Assembly: GCF_016714275.1 (NCBI RefSeq)
Contig: NZ_JADJNP010000001.1
Coordinates: 868,001 to 932,000, forward strand
DNA from: Tessaracoccus sp.
GTDB lineage: Bacteria > Actinomycetota > Actinomycetes > Propionibacteriales > Propionibacteriaceae
Length of the DNA: 64,000 nucleotides
Direction of reading: 5' to 3'
In this document: positions 10,073 through 19,682 of the stretch, piece after piece
Layout of the letters: each line of letters starts with the position of its first letter
Position numbering within the stretch: position 1 is the stretch's first letter
The notes under the pieces: model-generated
Seen by the model: only the letters and a program-made list of their open reading frames with translations
Told to the model about the DNA's origin: nothing
The model's database searches: none
Program-made: the position numbers and the translations under genes

Positions 10073-11843
10073 TTAGTGGCCTTCGCCGTCGATCCCTGAA
10101 GCGCCAGCAACTCGGCATAGATGCCGCCGGTCGTGGCCAACTCCTCGGGAGCGCCGACCTCGTCGATTCGGCCGTCGCGCAGCGTGACGATCCGATCCAC
10201 CGATGAGATCGTGGAAGGCGGTGCGCGACGATCAGCGTCGTGCGGCCCTCCATCAGCTCATCGAGACCGGCCTGCACAGCGCGCTCGGACTTGGTGTCCA
10301 GCGAACTAGTCGCCTCGTCGAGGATGAGGATCGGCGCGTCCTTCAGCAGCGCGCGCGCCACCGCCAGCCGCTGCTTCTGGCCGCCGGACAGCTTGATGCC
10401 GCGCTCGCCGATCTGCGTGTCGAAGCCGCCCTTCAGCTTATCGATGAAGCCCATCGCGTTGGCTCGCGTGGCCGCTGCCCGAAGCTGCTCGTCGGTCACC
10501 TCGGTCAGGCCGTAGGCGAGGTTCTCCGGATCGTCCCGCTGAAGAGGCTCGCATCCTGGAACACGACACCGACCTCGCGGCGCAGCTCCCGTCGGCACCT
10601 CCTCCACCGACTGCCCGTGCACGCGCAGCACGCCGTCGGTCACCGAGTACAGCTTCATGATCAGGTTGACCAGCGTCGTCTTGCCGCCACCCGGACTCTC
10701 CGACGAACGCGACCCGCTCGCCGCGGTCGATCGCCAGCGTCACGTTCTTCAGCACGACATCGGTCGTGTCGCCGTAGCCGGAGCTGGCGTGATCGAAGTC
10801 GATCACCGGATCGTCGTTCGACCAGGCAGCAGGGACCCCGCTCTACGAGCGGGACATCCAGAGGATTGTGGGGTTCCTCGATCTGGTTCATCGCGGAGAA
10901 GTACTCACGGCTGCCTGCGATGGCGCGCTGCGCGGTGTCCAGATACCAACTCATCGACGTGACGGGCATCTTCGCCATGTTGACCAGCTGCAGCAGCATC
11001 ACCATGGTGCCGACGGTGTAGTCGCCGCGCGCAGTCTGCAAGAAGATGATCAGGTAGACGCCGAAGAAACGACGTCGAGCACGGCGCGGCGGGCCAGGTC
11101 CATCCGGTGTGAGGGCCGACTGCCGCAGTGAGGCCGACGGCGTCGTCGAAGTGGGTGCCGAAGGACCTCAGCTCGCGGCGCTCGGTCACGAACGACTTCA
11201 CGACACGCATCTGGCCGACGACTCCGCGAAGCGTCCCCCCGCGATGTCGTAGTGCTCGTTCTTCTGGTGCCCCCACACCCGTCACTTCTTCGACGTCAGC
11301 GCGGTCAGCCAGATGAACGTCGGGTAGATGATCACGAGCAGCAACGCAAGCCACGGCGAGTAGGTCAGCGCGATAACAAGCACAGCGCCCAGCGTGACCA
11401 GCGTCGGGAAGAAACTGTTGGCAACATGTTCAGGAAGTCGGTGATCTGACGTGATCGACCTGTGCAGCCTGGAGATGACCTAGCCAGTGGAGTTCGGTTA
11501 ATGAAGTACCGACGCGGCAGCCGCAGCAGCTTCTCGAAGTAGCGGCGCGAGAGGATGGCGCGCAGCCGCGTCGCTGGGCGGGACGTCGCCCCAGTAGCCG
11601 GTGAGGTTATCAGATCGCGGAGTTGGCGAGGCTCAGCGCCCAGCAGCGCGGTGGCCAGCCACACGAGGGTCACGGCCGAGCCGCCGGTGCCGGCAACCAT
11701 CGCGACGACGCGGCCCGTCGCGCGGGCGATGGCGAACGGCATCAGCAAGGCGGTCGCCGCGGTGGCGATGGCGCCGAGGATGATTCCGAGGTAGAGGGCC
11801 AGAGCTCACGAGCGGTCGATGGGATTCGGTAAAGGCTGCGCAT
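10073..11843 (-). pseudogene. ABC exporter, fused permease and ATPase, many frameshifts
   Basis: Pieces across three frames make one multidrug/lipid-type ABC exporter of about 590 residues. It starts MRSLYRIPSTARELWP at 11843, preceded by AAGGGAGA. Membrane segments follow (AVTLVWLATALLG), then the coupling region (YFEKLLRLPRRYF), then the ATPase with VAFVGESG (Walker A, broken), KLSGGQKQRLAVARALL, ILILDEATSSLD and IVAHRL. Frame breaks are frequent, including one in Walker A near 10690. The end is placed at a TAA (10073-10075) that becomes in-frame if a G run near 10095 has one more base. Function is export of an unknown compound. It is probably intact in the organism. Confidence 0.7.
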
Positions 11844-11962
11844 GGTTCTCCCTTTGCGGACTTCTGGCACTATAGCCCGCTGGTCGCCCGAAACCCACCG
11901 CCCGGATCCTCGCGCCGCGGGGTCAGGCGGCACGTCTCCCGGCCTCACCACGACAGCTGCCG

Positions 11963-11988
11963 TTAGCACCTCTTGACGAGAGTGCTAA
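11963..11988 (+). promoter_or_regulatory. CIRCE-like element (HrcA operator)
   Basis: TTAGCAC and GTGCTAA form an inverted repeat with the left inner CTC and right inner GAG of the CIRCE consensus (TTAGCACTC-N9-GAGTGCTAA). The element is 26 instead of 27 bases and the left arm has an extra C, possibly another indel. It lies 69 bases before the hsp20 start. Confidence 0.7.
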
Positions 11989-11999
11989 CTCTGGTAGTA

Positions 12000-12020
12000 G
12001 TTGAGCGGCCCATGCTCAAC
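12000..12020 (+). promoter_or_regulatory. HAIR-like element (HspR operator)
   Basis: GTTGAGC, seven bases, GCTCAAC: a perfect 7-7-7 inverted repeat close to the HAIR consensus CTTGAGT-N7-ACTCAAG bound by HspR in actinobacteria. It sits between the CIRCE-like site and the hsp20 ribosome site. Confidence 0.65.
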
Positions 12021-12056
12021 CTTGACATTTCGTCTGACAGGAGTGACGGTACAGCA

Positions 12057-12492
12057 ATGGCAACTTACGATCTGGTTCCGCGAGCTCGATCGCATCGCCT
12101 CGAGCTTCCTGGACGCGCCGCGCCCCCGCCGCATGCCCATGGATCTCTACCGAGAGGGCGACACCTACGTGCTGAGCGCGGACTTTCCAGGCAGCGATCC
12201 GGCTCCGTCGTGACATCGACGTTGATGGCCAGTCCCTCACGATCCGTGCCGAGCGGATCCTCGCCGAACACGAGGGGCGTCCAGTGGATCACCCGCGAGC
12301 GCGAGGCCGCGAGCTTCCTGCGCCAGCTGGAACTGGGCTGTAAGGTGGACACCGAGCGCATCACTGCCGCGTACAACAACGGCGTGCTGAGCGTGACCAT
12401 CCCGGATGAGCGAGAAGGCGAAGCCCCGCAAAATCCAGGTGACGAACTTCGACGACGCGCTGATGATCAGCGCACACGCCACCGGAGGATAG
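12057..12492 (+). pseudogene. Hsp20 small heat shock protein, several frameshifts
   Basis: The reconstructed chaperone is about 144 residues and binds unfolding proteins without ATP. Fragments in order are MATYDL, FRELDRIASSFLD, MDLYREGDTYVLSADFPG, DIDVDGQSLTIRAER, REREAASFLRQLEL and AAYNNGVLSVTIP; the A-x-x-x-N-G-V-L motif is the hallmark of the alpha-crystallin domain. At least three frame breaks are needed, near 12075, 12200 and 12270. An AGGAG sits before the ATG. CIRCE-like and HAIR-like operators upstream suggest joint control by HrcA and HspR. It converges with citrate synthase. Confidence 0.8.
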
Positions 12493-12629
12493 GCCCCAGC
12501 CGATCGACACCAGGGGCCTGCCACGAAGCGGGAGATGGCCTTGGCTTTTGGCCATCAAGCTTCCTGTAACAGCCTGTAGGCGATCGGAATAGGGCCCGGC
12601 GCGGCGTCCGCCCCGCTTTTCGTGGATGA

Positions 12630-13933
12630 CTACGCCAGCGCTGGTCGATGGGGAACGAAGTCGCGGCGATCGGGGCCGACGCAGATCCGGCGCGGGCGGT
12701 CGGGATCTTGCGGCCTGGGTCGGCGTGCTGCTCGCGCCACTGCGCGATCCAACCGGGGAGGCGACCCAGCGCGAAGAGCGCCGTGAAGTGCTGGGCTGGG
12801 AAGCCCATCGCCTGCGTAGATCAGGCCCGTGTAGAAGTCGACGTTCGGGTACAGCTTGCGGGAGATGAAGCATTTGCCGTTCAGCGCCGTCGCTCCAGCT
12901 CGAGCGCCATCTCAAGCAGCTGGTTGTTGCCGTTGCCGACTTACGCAGCAGCTCGCCGGCGTGACCCTTGATGATCTTCGCGCGCGGATCGTAGTTCTTG
13001 TAGACGCGATGGCCAGCCCACCAGCTTGACGCTGGACTTCCTGTCCTGACCTGGCCAACAAAGTCCTTGATGTTCAGGCCTCCGGCGAGATCTGACGCAG
13101 CATCTCCAGCATCTCGGCCTGGTTGGCGCTGCCGTGCAGCGGACCCGCAAGGGCGTTGACGCCCGAGCAGATCGGACGCGTAGATGCTGGCGTTTTGCCG
13201 AACCCACGAGGCGTACCGTCGACGTCGAAGCGTTCTGCTCGGGGTCGGCGTGCAGGATGAACAGTAACCCCCGAACGCGCGCACGACGGCCGGGTCGGAT
13301 CTCGTACTCCTTCCGCGGGGTGCCGAATGACAGCCGCAGGTAGTTCTCGACGTAGCCCAGCTTGGTCCGTGGGTACAGGAACGGCGCACCGATCGACGAT
13401 TTGTAACGCGCAGGCGGCGAGTGTCGGCATCGAGCCGAGCAGGCGAAGGCTGGCCCTCGACCTGATCGGTGCTTCAAGGATATCGAGGGTGTCGCGGCTG
13501 AACGCCCACGGCGATCACGCCGGAAGCGAGCACCTGCATGGGGTGCGCGCCACGCGGGAAAGCGCGGAAGAGCTCGCGCATGCGCTCGTCGAGCATCATG
13601 CGGCGCGCGATCTTCGTGTTGAAGTCCTCCAACTGGTTCGCCGTCGGCAGCTCTCCGTAGATCAACAGGTAGGCGACCTCGATGAACGTCGCCTGCTCGG
13701 CCAGCTGCTCGATGGTGCTGGCCGCGGTACTGCAGCACTCCTCGTCACCGTCGATGAACGTGATCTCCGGACGTGCAGGAGGCCGTATTGACTGAAACCC
13801 GAGTCGAGCTAAGTCAGACCTTGGTGGTCGCCAGCAGCTTCCCGATGTCGAGTCCGTCGTTGCCCTGGGTGGCCTTGACGACGGGGAGCTCGAGCTCGTG
13901 GCCCCCGTACCCGAGGACTCCGCTGTCGGTCAT
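12630..13933 (-). pseudogene. gltA: Citrate synthase (type II), many frameshifts
   Basis: About 434 residues when bridged, the normal size of a hexameric type II citrate synthase that condenses acetyl-CoA with oxaloacetate. Recognisable pieces in order: MTDSGVLGYGGHELELPVVK (start 13933, after GAAAGGTGA), YRGHPIEQLAEQATF near 13730, LLIYGELPTANQLEDFN, MMLDERMRELFRAFP, and near the end GWIAQWREQHADPGRKI. At least six frame shifts are present. A broken sole citrate synthase would be surprising in an otherwise normal actinobacterium, which argues for sequence error. Confidence 0.8.
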
Positions 13934-14458
13934 GCGTTCACCTTTCGTTGGTTCCGGCGGCCCGTCGTGGGCACCGGCAGAATCATTCACAGGTCGGTTG
14001 CGGACCCCATCACCATACAACCCGCACAGGCGGCACGGTCACATTCTTGTTTGGTACTCACAATCCGGACGATCGCATTGCGCGGCGCCGTCTCTCCGCA
14101 GGACCACCGGGCGCTTTTCCTCCGACGGTGCCCGATTGATCAGTGCTTCCCAGTGCCGCGTGTCCGAAGTAGCCGGCGGCCCTGGCGCCCGCGCGCCTCG
14201 CCGCGTTCTCCTCACTCGACGAACAACCAAGTGCTCCCTTCGCTCGTCGGCCTTCGCGGTCCATCCACTGGAACACCAGAATCCATCAACCTACTTCCGA
14301 CACGCGACACTGGTGGGTCTGTCGCACCTAAAGGTGCGGATAGGACGCGGCGTCAGGTGGGATGAGGGATAAGGCGGAGGAGGAGTCATGGCGGGGCACT
14401 ACGTCGACCGGACGACAACCGAAGTCAATCGCCCGCATGGAGTCGCTTACCCGCGCAT
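13934..14458. other. Gene-poor stretch between citrate synthase and the AraM-like gene
   Basis: No gene is supported here. A GGAGGAGG at about 14375 precedes an ATG at 14388 that opens only 24 codons. Given the indel load this could be the start of a lost frame, but no product can be recognised. Confidence 0.4.
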
Positions 14459-15237
14459 TTAGGCGCGACGAGCCACTAGGCCCTGGACAGGGGTCCCGCC
14501 GAGGCTTTCGGCGTCCCGATGCCGCCCCAGAATCCGGACGGCGCGAAAAGCCAGTCCAGCACGAGTGTCGAAGGTTCCGGTCTCCCCAGAGTACTCAAGG
14601 ACCATGTACCGGCTCCGAATCGCCATGGCTTTGAGATGGGTCTCCTGAACCGGTCCCAGCCGATCCCGATCAGCCCCGGATGATTCGGCGCCCCCGCCCG
14701 ACGCAGCATCTCGGCGGCTTCGCTGGGCGCGACGAGCTGGTCCGCGACGCGGGCCCGGATAGCGTCCCAGCGGTTCCCGATCCAGGAGCCGGTCACGGAG
14801 CGCCTTCCCCTCTACGTGCCCGGCGAGGGAGACCTTGATGGACTCCTCCCGGATCTTCTCCGGCAGCGCCGCCTCGATGCGGGCGACGACGTCGTCCTCC
14901 GTCGGCTCCTCGGCGACGATCCGGTCGACGTCGAGAGCCGCGAGGTCGAGGCCGCAGCGCCCTCCTCCCACAGGGCGACGAGGCGACGGTGCCAACGCCG
15001 ACCCTGAATCCGTGACCAAGCGGCGGCTCCCAGTTCAGGCCGTGGCCCTCCATCTCCCAGGGTGCGAGAACTGGTGGCCTGCGCCGAGGCCGGGCGCGAC
15101 GACTTCAACGCCTGCATCGCCAGGCCCGACAGCAGGTTGCCCTCGGCGAGCGCGGCCACAGCGTCCTCGTCGCCCGCGACCAACTCGTCCGGGCGGCCCA
15201 GCGCGTGGCGAAGGCGGGACTGCTGAAGGTTTGGTTG
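14459..15237 (-). pseudogene. sn-glycerol-1-phosphate dehydrogenase-like (AraM), N-terminus missing, frameshifted
   Basis: The C-terminal two thirds of an iron/zinc-dependent dehydrogenase related to AraM/EgsA is visible in shifted frames: LAEGNLLSGLAMQALKSSRP, a metal-site region FSHPG and HGLNWEPPLGHGFRVG, then APSEAAEMLRRAGAPNHPG and THLKAMAIRSRYMVLEY. In the family these enzymes reduce dihydroxyacetone phosphate to glycerol-1-phosphate with NAD(P)H. The NAD-binding N-terminal domain should lie beyond 15237, but there the IS3-family element begins and no N-terminal half is found on its other side. This looks like IS interruption followed by loss, or a misassembly. At least four frame shifts are present. 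Confidence 0.6.
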
Positions 15238-15290
15238 ACTCCAAGATCGCATGACTCTCACGAGAGGGTCGTGCTGGAAGGATGGCATCC

Positions 15291-15590
15291 ATGCCGAAGA
15301 TCGCTTTTACACCGACGAGGTCAGGCGCGACGCGGTCGCGCTGGTCGCCTCAGGCATCCCGCAGAAGCAGGTCGCCAAGGACATGGGGATGGCCAAGACC
15401 ACCCTTCAAGCCTGGGTCCGCGACGCTCGCTTCCAGTCCCACGGGATGACCCCGACCACCGATCCTGAGCAGCGCAAGGACATGGCCCAGGCGTTACGCA
15501 GGATCCGCGAGCTGGAGATGGAGAACGAGGTCCTACGGCGAGCGGCGGCGTATCTGTCGCAGGCTCACATCACGCCCCAAAATGATCTAC
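15291..15590 (+). pseudogene. IS3-family transposase OrfA, frameshifted at start
   Basis: OrfA supplies the DNA-binding helix-turn-helix of the IS3 transposase. The body reads FYTDEVRRDAVALVASGI, QKQVAKDMGMAKTTLQAWV and a coiled segment RRIRELEMENEVLRRAA. A start at 15291 (MPKIA) is followed within 15 bases by a frame break into FYTDE. The CCCAAAATG at the end overlaps the OrfB start, the A-rich setting in which IS3 elements make the OrfAB fusion by -1 frameshifting. Confidence 0.75.
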
Positions 15591-16352
15591 CCGCTCGTGA
15601 AGGAGATGGCTGCGGTCGGTGCCACCGTGAGGGTGCCGGTGGCGGTCGCGTCGTCGGGTGTTGGGATTCTCAAGCAGGGCTACTACAAGTGGCTCAAGCA
15701 GCCGGTGTCGGCCCGCGAGGCCGAAGAGCGTGAGCTGATCGACGTGCTCCACCAGCTCCTCGATGATGACCCGGAGGGCGGCTACCGCGTCCTGGCCGAT
15801 GACATTGCCGAGTTGGGCTACGAGTTGTCGGAGCGCAGAGTGTGGCGGCTGTGCCGGGTCGCTGGCATCCAGTCGGTGTTCACCAGGCGCAAGACCCGGT
15901 ACAAGAAGGCCGGCGCTCCCGTCCACGATGACCTGGTCAACAGGCAGTTCAGCGCCGACGGCCCCAACGAGCTATGGCTGGAGCGACATCACCGGAGCAC
16001 CGCACCCGCGAGGGCAAGGTCTACCTTTGTGCGATCAAGGACGTGTTCTCCAACCGGATCGTGGGCTACTCGATCGATTCGCGGATGAAGGCCCGTATCG
16101 CCGTCAACGCGCTCCAGATGGCAGTGGCCCACCGAGGCCGGCCCGCCGGGGTGATCGTGCATTCCGACCGCGGGTCCCAATTCCGCTCCAGACGCTTCCT
16201 GAAGGCCCTCAAACGCCACGGCCTGACCGGCTCCATGGGCCGCGTGGGGGCATGCGGTGACAACGCCGCGATGGAGTCGTTCTTCGCGCTCCTGCAGAAG
16301 AACGTCCTCGACCGACGGTCCTGGGGTACACGAGAGGAACTGCGGCTAGCGA
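15582..16352 (+). pseudogene. IS3-family transposase OrfB (DDE integrase), frameshifted and truncated
   Basis: OrfB carries the rve integrase core. An HTH_21-like region (EGGYRVLADDIAELGYELS) comes first. The catalytic Asp-Asp-Glu residues are at LWLSDIT-like sequence near 15975 (disrupted by a frame break at about 15985), HSDRGSQF near 16160 and DNAAMESFF near 16270. The last 40 or so residues are missing because the frame joins foreign sequence at 16352. Confidence 0.8.
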
Positions 16353-16831
16353 TCGTGTCCGTAGTTGTCGATGGTGACCGAATCGTGTCCGTGGGGGTCG
16401 GGCATGTCGACGAATACCACTGGCATCGGGACGTTCACGAAGTGGTCTGATCGGCTTGAGCTGGCCACGAGGAGTCCGGAGACTCGCTGGCTCACTGCAG
16501 CCTCCACGTAGCTGCGTTCGCGTTCTGGGTCGAAGCCGGTGATGCCGAGGCTGACGCTGGTGCCTTCGGCTTGGGCTGCATCTTCGACGGCCATGACGAG
16601 GGCAGCGATGAACGGGTTGATCGTGTTGACCACCACGGCCCAGCTGTTGGTTTGCTGGAGCCGCAGGGATCGCCCGATGCTGTTGGGGACGTACCCGAGC
16701 CGCGTGACTGTGGATCGGACTCGTTCGGCCAGCACAGGGTCGACGGTGGTGACTCCGTTGAGGACCCGCGAGACCGTCGCCAATGAGACGTCGGCCTCGC
16801 GAGCCACATCACGGACAGTGATTCCTGTCAT
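16346..16831 (-). pseudogene. LacI-family repressor, C-terminal half missing
   Basis: The N-terminal 160 residues are normal for LacI/GalR: DNA-binding helix-turn-helix ITVRDVAREADVSLATVSRV at residues 4-23, hinge region, then the first sugar-binding lobe to FVDMPDPHGHDSVTIDNYG. It stops there because the coding joins the cut transposase at 16352. Full-length members have about 340 residues. The start at 16831 follows GGAGGTTGGGAAC. It lies 62 bases downstream of the fucosidase gene and very probably controlled this locus through the sites at 22780-22813. As written it would lack inducer binding and dimerisation. Confidence 0.85.
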
Positions 16832-16893
16832 GTTCCCAACCTCCGCTCGGGCTGGCCTCGGGGGGACTGGCCACCGCCGCTGAGGCGATGGGC

Positions 16894-18222
16894 CTACCGT
16901 AGCCTGAAGCTGATCCTGCCCGGCACCTCGGGTTGGGTGCTGACCATGACCTGCCCATCAACGGCTCGGGCCTCTGCGCCCACGGCAGTGAGGCTGTCGA
17001 TGTCCAGGTGTGCCGGGTCGATGGCCAGGCTGACTTCCTGTGGTGCGAGCACGAATGCGTGCGCCACCCCGTCGCGGCTGGTCCAGCGCACCCATGGTTC
17101 GTCGCCGGCAGCGGCCACGGACGTATCGAGGGGTCGTGACCCAAATATCGCCTCGCCGTGGAGTGCGTTGAAGGCACCCAGGTCCCGCAGTGTCCGTTCC
17201 TGGATTGCGGGTACTTCACCGGCCGCGGTGAGTCCGATGTTGAGGAGGTAGTTGCCGCCGCGGGAGACCACGTCGATGAAGTTCTGGATCGCGTCAGGGC
17301 CGCTGAGGTAGTGCGACTCGTCTTCGAGTGTGTTGTAGCCGAAGGAGAACCCGATACCGCGGCAGTTCTCCCATGTCTGTGAGGTCTCGGCGTCGAGTCC
17401 GTGGACGTACTCGCTGGTGCGGAAGTCCCAGTGGGTAAGGCCCCATCGGTCGTTGACGACACCCTCGGGTGCTGTTTGGTAGAAGTGGTCGAACATCGCG
17501 AACAGGCTCTTGGGCCCGGGGGCTTTGCCGGCGTCTGGCCATTCGATGTCGCCCCACAACACCTGTGGCTGGTAGCGGTCGACGAGGTCGATGACGTGAT
17601 CGAAGGCGTAGTCGGCGTAGTCGGAGTCGTTGGGACGCAGGGTATCGACGATCTCCCCCGCGATCGGGGGGAGATTGCTGAAGTGCCAGTCGAGCCCCCC
17701 GGAGTAGTAGACACCGAATGTGATACCGCGCTTTACTGCCGCATCCCGGAACTCCGCCACCAGATCCCGCTTGGGTCCTCGTTTGACGGTGTTGCGGTCC
17801 CCGGTGTGGGGTGCGTCCCACAAGGTGACGCCGTCGTGGTGCTTCGTGGTGGGCACGAAGTACCTGGCGCCGGTGGCGGCAACGATGTCCATGACTGCCT
17901 CGGCATCGAACTTCTCTGCCTGCCATGTGTCGATGAACTGCTCGTAGTCCAAGCTGCCGTAGGTGTCCAACTGGTGTTGGCGGGCCGGGCTGCCTTCGAT
18001 CCGGATGGTGTTGTAATACCACTCGGCGTAGGGGTTGTGCATCATCCACCACTCGGGTTCGAATGCACCGAGCGGCCCGATCGGTTCGGCCCAGGCCGGC
18101 ACCGAGTAGGGGCCCCAGTGGACGAAGATGCCCAGCTTGGCATCGGCGTACCAGTCGGGGGTCGGGTGCTCGAACCGGCGGTACGCTTCCGGGCGCACCG
18201 GCTGTTGGGGGAACTGGTCCAT
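16894..18222 (-). CDS. Alpha-L-fucosidase (GH29)
   Basis: The 442-residue protein hydrolyses alpha-L-fucosides with retention. GH29 features are clear: FEHPTPDWYADAKLGIFVHW at the N-terminus, WMMHNPYAEWYYN, ARYFVPTTKHHDGVTLWDA, GITFGVYYSGGLDWH, and VLWGDIEWPD with the likely nucleophile Asp225. A short beta-sandwich domain ends the protein (AHLDIDSLTAVG to the terminus). There is no signal peptide, so it acts inside the cell on imported sugar. The gene would be the fourth in an operon after the lipoprotein and two permeases, but an IS element now lies between. Codon choice looks less GC-rich than in the 36-54 kb region. Confidence 0.9.
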   Translation of the reverse strand: MDQFPQQPVRPEAYRRFEHPTPDWYADAKLGIFVHWGPYSVPAWAEPIGPLGAFEPEWWMMHNPYAEWYYNTIRIEGSPARQHQLDTYGSLDYEQFIDTWQAEKFDAEAVMDIVAATGARYFVPTTKHHDGVTLWDAPHTGDRNTVKRGPKRDLVAEFRDAAVKRGITFGVYYSGGLDWHFSNLPPIAGEIVDTLRPNDSDYADYAFDHVIDLVDRYQPQVLWGDIEWPDAGKAPGPKSLFAMFDHFYQTAPEGVVNDRWGLTHWDFRTSEYVHGLDAETSQTWENCRGIGFSFGYNTLEDESHYLSGPDAIQNFIDVVSRGGNYLLNIGLTAAGEVPAIQERTLRDLGAFNALHGEAIFGSRPLDTSVAAAGDEPWVRWTSRDGVAHAFVLAPQEVSLAIDPAHLDIDSLTAVGAEARAVDGQVMVSTQPEVPGRISFRLR

Positions 18223-18329
18223 GTCTGATCTCCTGATCGATGGGTGTGTGTGTCGTGGGTCTCGGGTGACGGCCCGACGGGGTTGTGCCGGGGTTGGGGA
18301 CGAAGAGGGGCCGGTTGTAGGTCGGGCCT

Positions 18330-19675
18330 TACCCCTGGTTCTTGGACACAGGGGTTGATTACGCGGCTAACGGGAGCGTAGCAGCGTAGAGGGATTCGTA
18401 GGTGGATGGTGACTGGTAGCCGCACCAGGAGTGTCGCCGGCGGGTGTTGTAGCGCACGACCCAGCGGAACACTTCGCGGCGGCAGGTGGCGTCGTCGGGC
18501 CAGGACGCGGCGTCTTGGAGGATCTCTCGTTTCAGGGTGGCGTTGAACGACTCGGCCAGCGCGTTGTCAGCGCTCGACCCGACCGCTCCCATGGACTGGG
18601 TCACGCCGAGGCTGTTGCAGAGCCGGGCGTAGTCCTTCGAGGTGTAAACGGCTCCGTGGTCGGAGTGGAACACGGCTCCGGTCAGGCCGCCGCGGGTCGC
18701 GGTAGCGGCCTTCAGAGCGTCAGCGACGAGGCTGGTGCGCATGTGATCGGCGACCGCCCAACCGACAAGGCGACGCGAGTAGCAGTCGATCACGGTGGCC
18801 AGGTACAGGTTGCTGCCGTCAGCGATCGGTAGATAGGTGATGTCGCCGACATAGCGCAGCCCCGGCGCCTGGGCGGTGAAGTCCCGCTTCAGGAGATCGG
18901 GAACCTTCTGATCGGCTGGTTCGGGGACCGTGGTTCTGACTCGGCGTTTCTTCACATATCCGCAGATCTGGTTGGCCCGCATCACCCGCGCGACCCGTTT
19001 GTGATTGACCCGCTCGCCTGCGGGTTTACCGTGGTTGAGTTCCGCAGTGATCCGGGGCGCCCCGCAGGTGTGCCCGGGCCGGGGCGGGCGGGCTCGGGGG
19101 GGGGGGGTCGCGGCGCGGGCCGGGGCACCAGCCTTCCACGCGTAGTAGGACGAACGCTCGATCTCAACGAGCTCACACAGTCGCTTCACCTCGAAGGTGG
19201 CCGTGTTGTCAGCGACGAACTGGAAGCGACTCACCAGCGCGTCTCCCCGGCGAAATAATTGGCTGCCCTGCCGAAGGATCTCCCGCTCGGTAGTCAGCTT
19301 CGTCGTCTCGGCCCGCAACACCGCGTTCTCGGCCTCCAGCCGAGCGATCTTCTGCTCCGGCGACTCAACACCGGCCGTCGCTGACACCGCCTGGAGGTTT
19401 GTCCTGGACTGTAACGGGCTCGAGGTCAGCGTCCCATCAGCAGCGGTCTTCTTGCCCGTCCCGTATACCTCAAGCCACCCACGCAGCGTGCCACGCACGA
19501 TGCCCAGGTCCTCAGCGATACCGCGGACCGTTGCCCCCGGCGTGGACTCGTACAAGTCAACAGCCTGACGACGGAACTCCTCGGAGTAGTTCTTCCTGGC
19601 CATAATCTCGGATCATCTCGCTCTCTCCCTCCCCATCACGGGTGCGGGACTCGGCGTGTCCAAGATTCAGGGTCA
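18330..19675 (-). mobile_element. IS3-family element, complete with inverted repeats
   Basis: A 1346-base element. Terminal inverted repeats of 20 bases at 18330-18349 and 19656-19675 match at about 16 of 20 positions and share TCTTGGACAC. The transposase runs leftward inside. No clear target duplication is visible. It sits 8 bases past the stop of the second sugar permease (19683) and 108 bases before the fucosidase start, so it separates transporter and enzyme genes. It is unrelated to the element at 15238. Confidence 0.88.
18359..19603 (-). CDS. IS3-family transposase, OrfA and OrfB in one frame
   Basis: A continuous 414-residue frame. OrfA part: ARKNYSEEFRRQAVDLYEST with a helix-turn-helix and the coil ARLEAENAVLRAETTKL. 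OrfB part: FEVKRLCELVEIERSSYYAW, then the integrase core with Asp at YVGDITYLP, Asp at FHSDHGAVYTS and Glu at NALAESFNATLK. Normally the two are joined by programmed frameshifting; here the linker GSQLFRRGDALVSRFQ looks abnormal. Around residue 170 the expected sequence is replaced by PPPRARPPRPGH, encoded at a run of G residues near 19096-19107. The frame may be open only because of compensating errors. Confidence 0.8.
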   Translation of the reverse strand: MARKNYSEEFRRQAVDLYESTPGATVRGIAEDLGIVRGTLRGWLEVYGTGKKTAADGTLTSSPLQSRTNLQAVSATAGVESPEQKIARLEAENAVLRAETTKLTTEREILRQGSQLFRRGDALVSRFQFVADNTATFEVKRLCELVEIERSSYYAWKAGAPARAATPPPRARPPRPGHTCGAPRITAELNHGKPAGERVNHKRVARVMRANQICGYVKKRRVRTTVPEPADQKVPDLLKRDFTAQAPGLRYVGDITYLPIADGSNLYLATVIDCYSRRLVGWAVADHMRTSLVADALKAATATRGGLTGAVFHSDHGAVYTSKDYARLCNSLGVTQSMGAVGSSADNALAESFNATLKREILQDAASWPDDATCRREVFRWVVRYNTRRRHSWCGYQSPSTYESLYAATLPLAA

Positions 19676-19682
19676 GGCCCCG

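Larger units (their letters stand above)
15238..16352 (+). mobile_element. IS3-family element, right end missing
   Basis: The segment holds an IS3-type OrfA/OrfB pair. The left boundary is placed where the AraM-like coding ends, near 15238. The right boundary is abrupt: OrfB is cut about 40 residues before its expected end and runs straight into the end of a cut LacI gene at about 16352. No right inverted repeat was found. One sequence shift in each frame adds to the damage, so it is not autonomous as written. Confidence 0.8.

Noticed and set aside
12493..12629. Terminator between hsp20 and gltA
   Set aside because: GATGGCC...GGCCATC can pair weakly, but the stem is broken and the area is indel-prone, so I did not list it.
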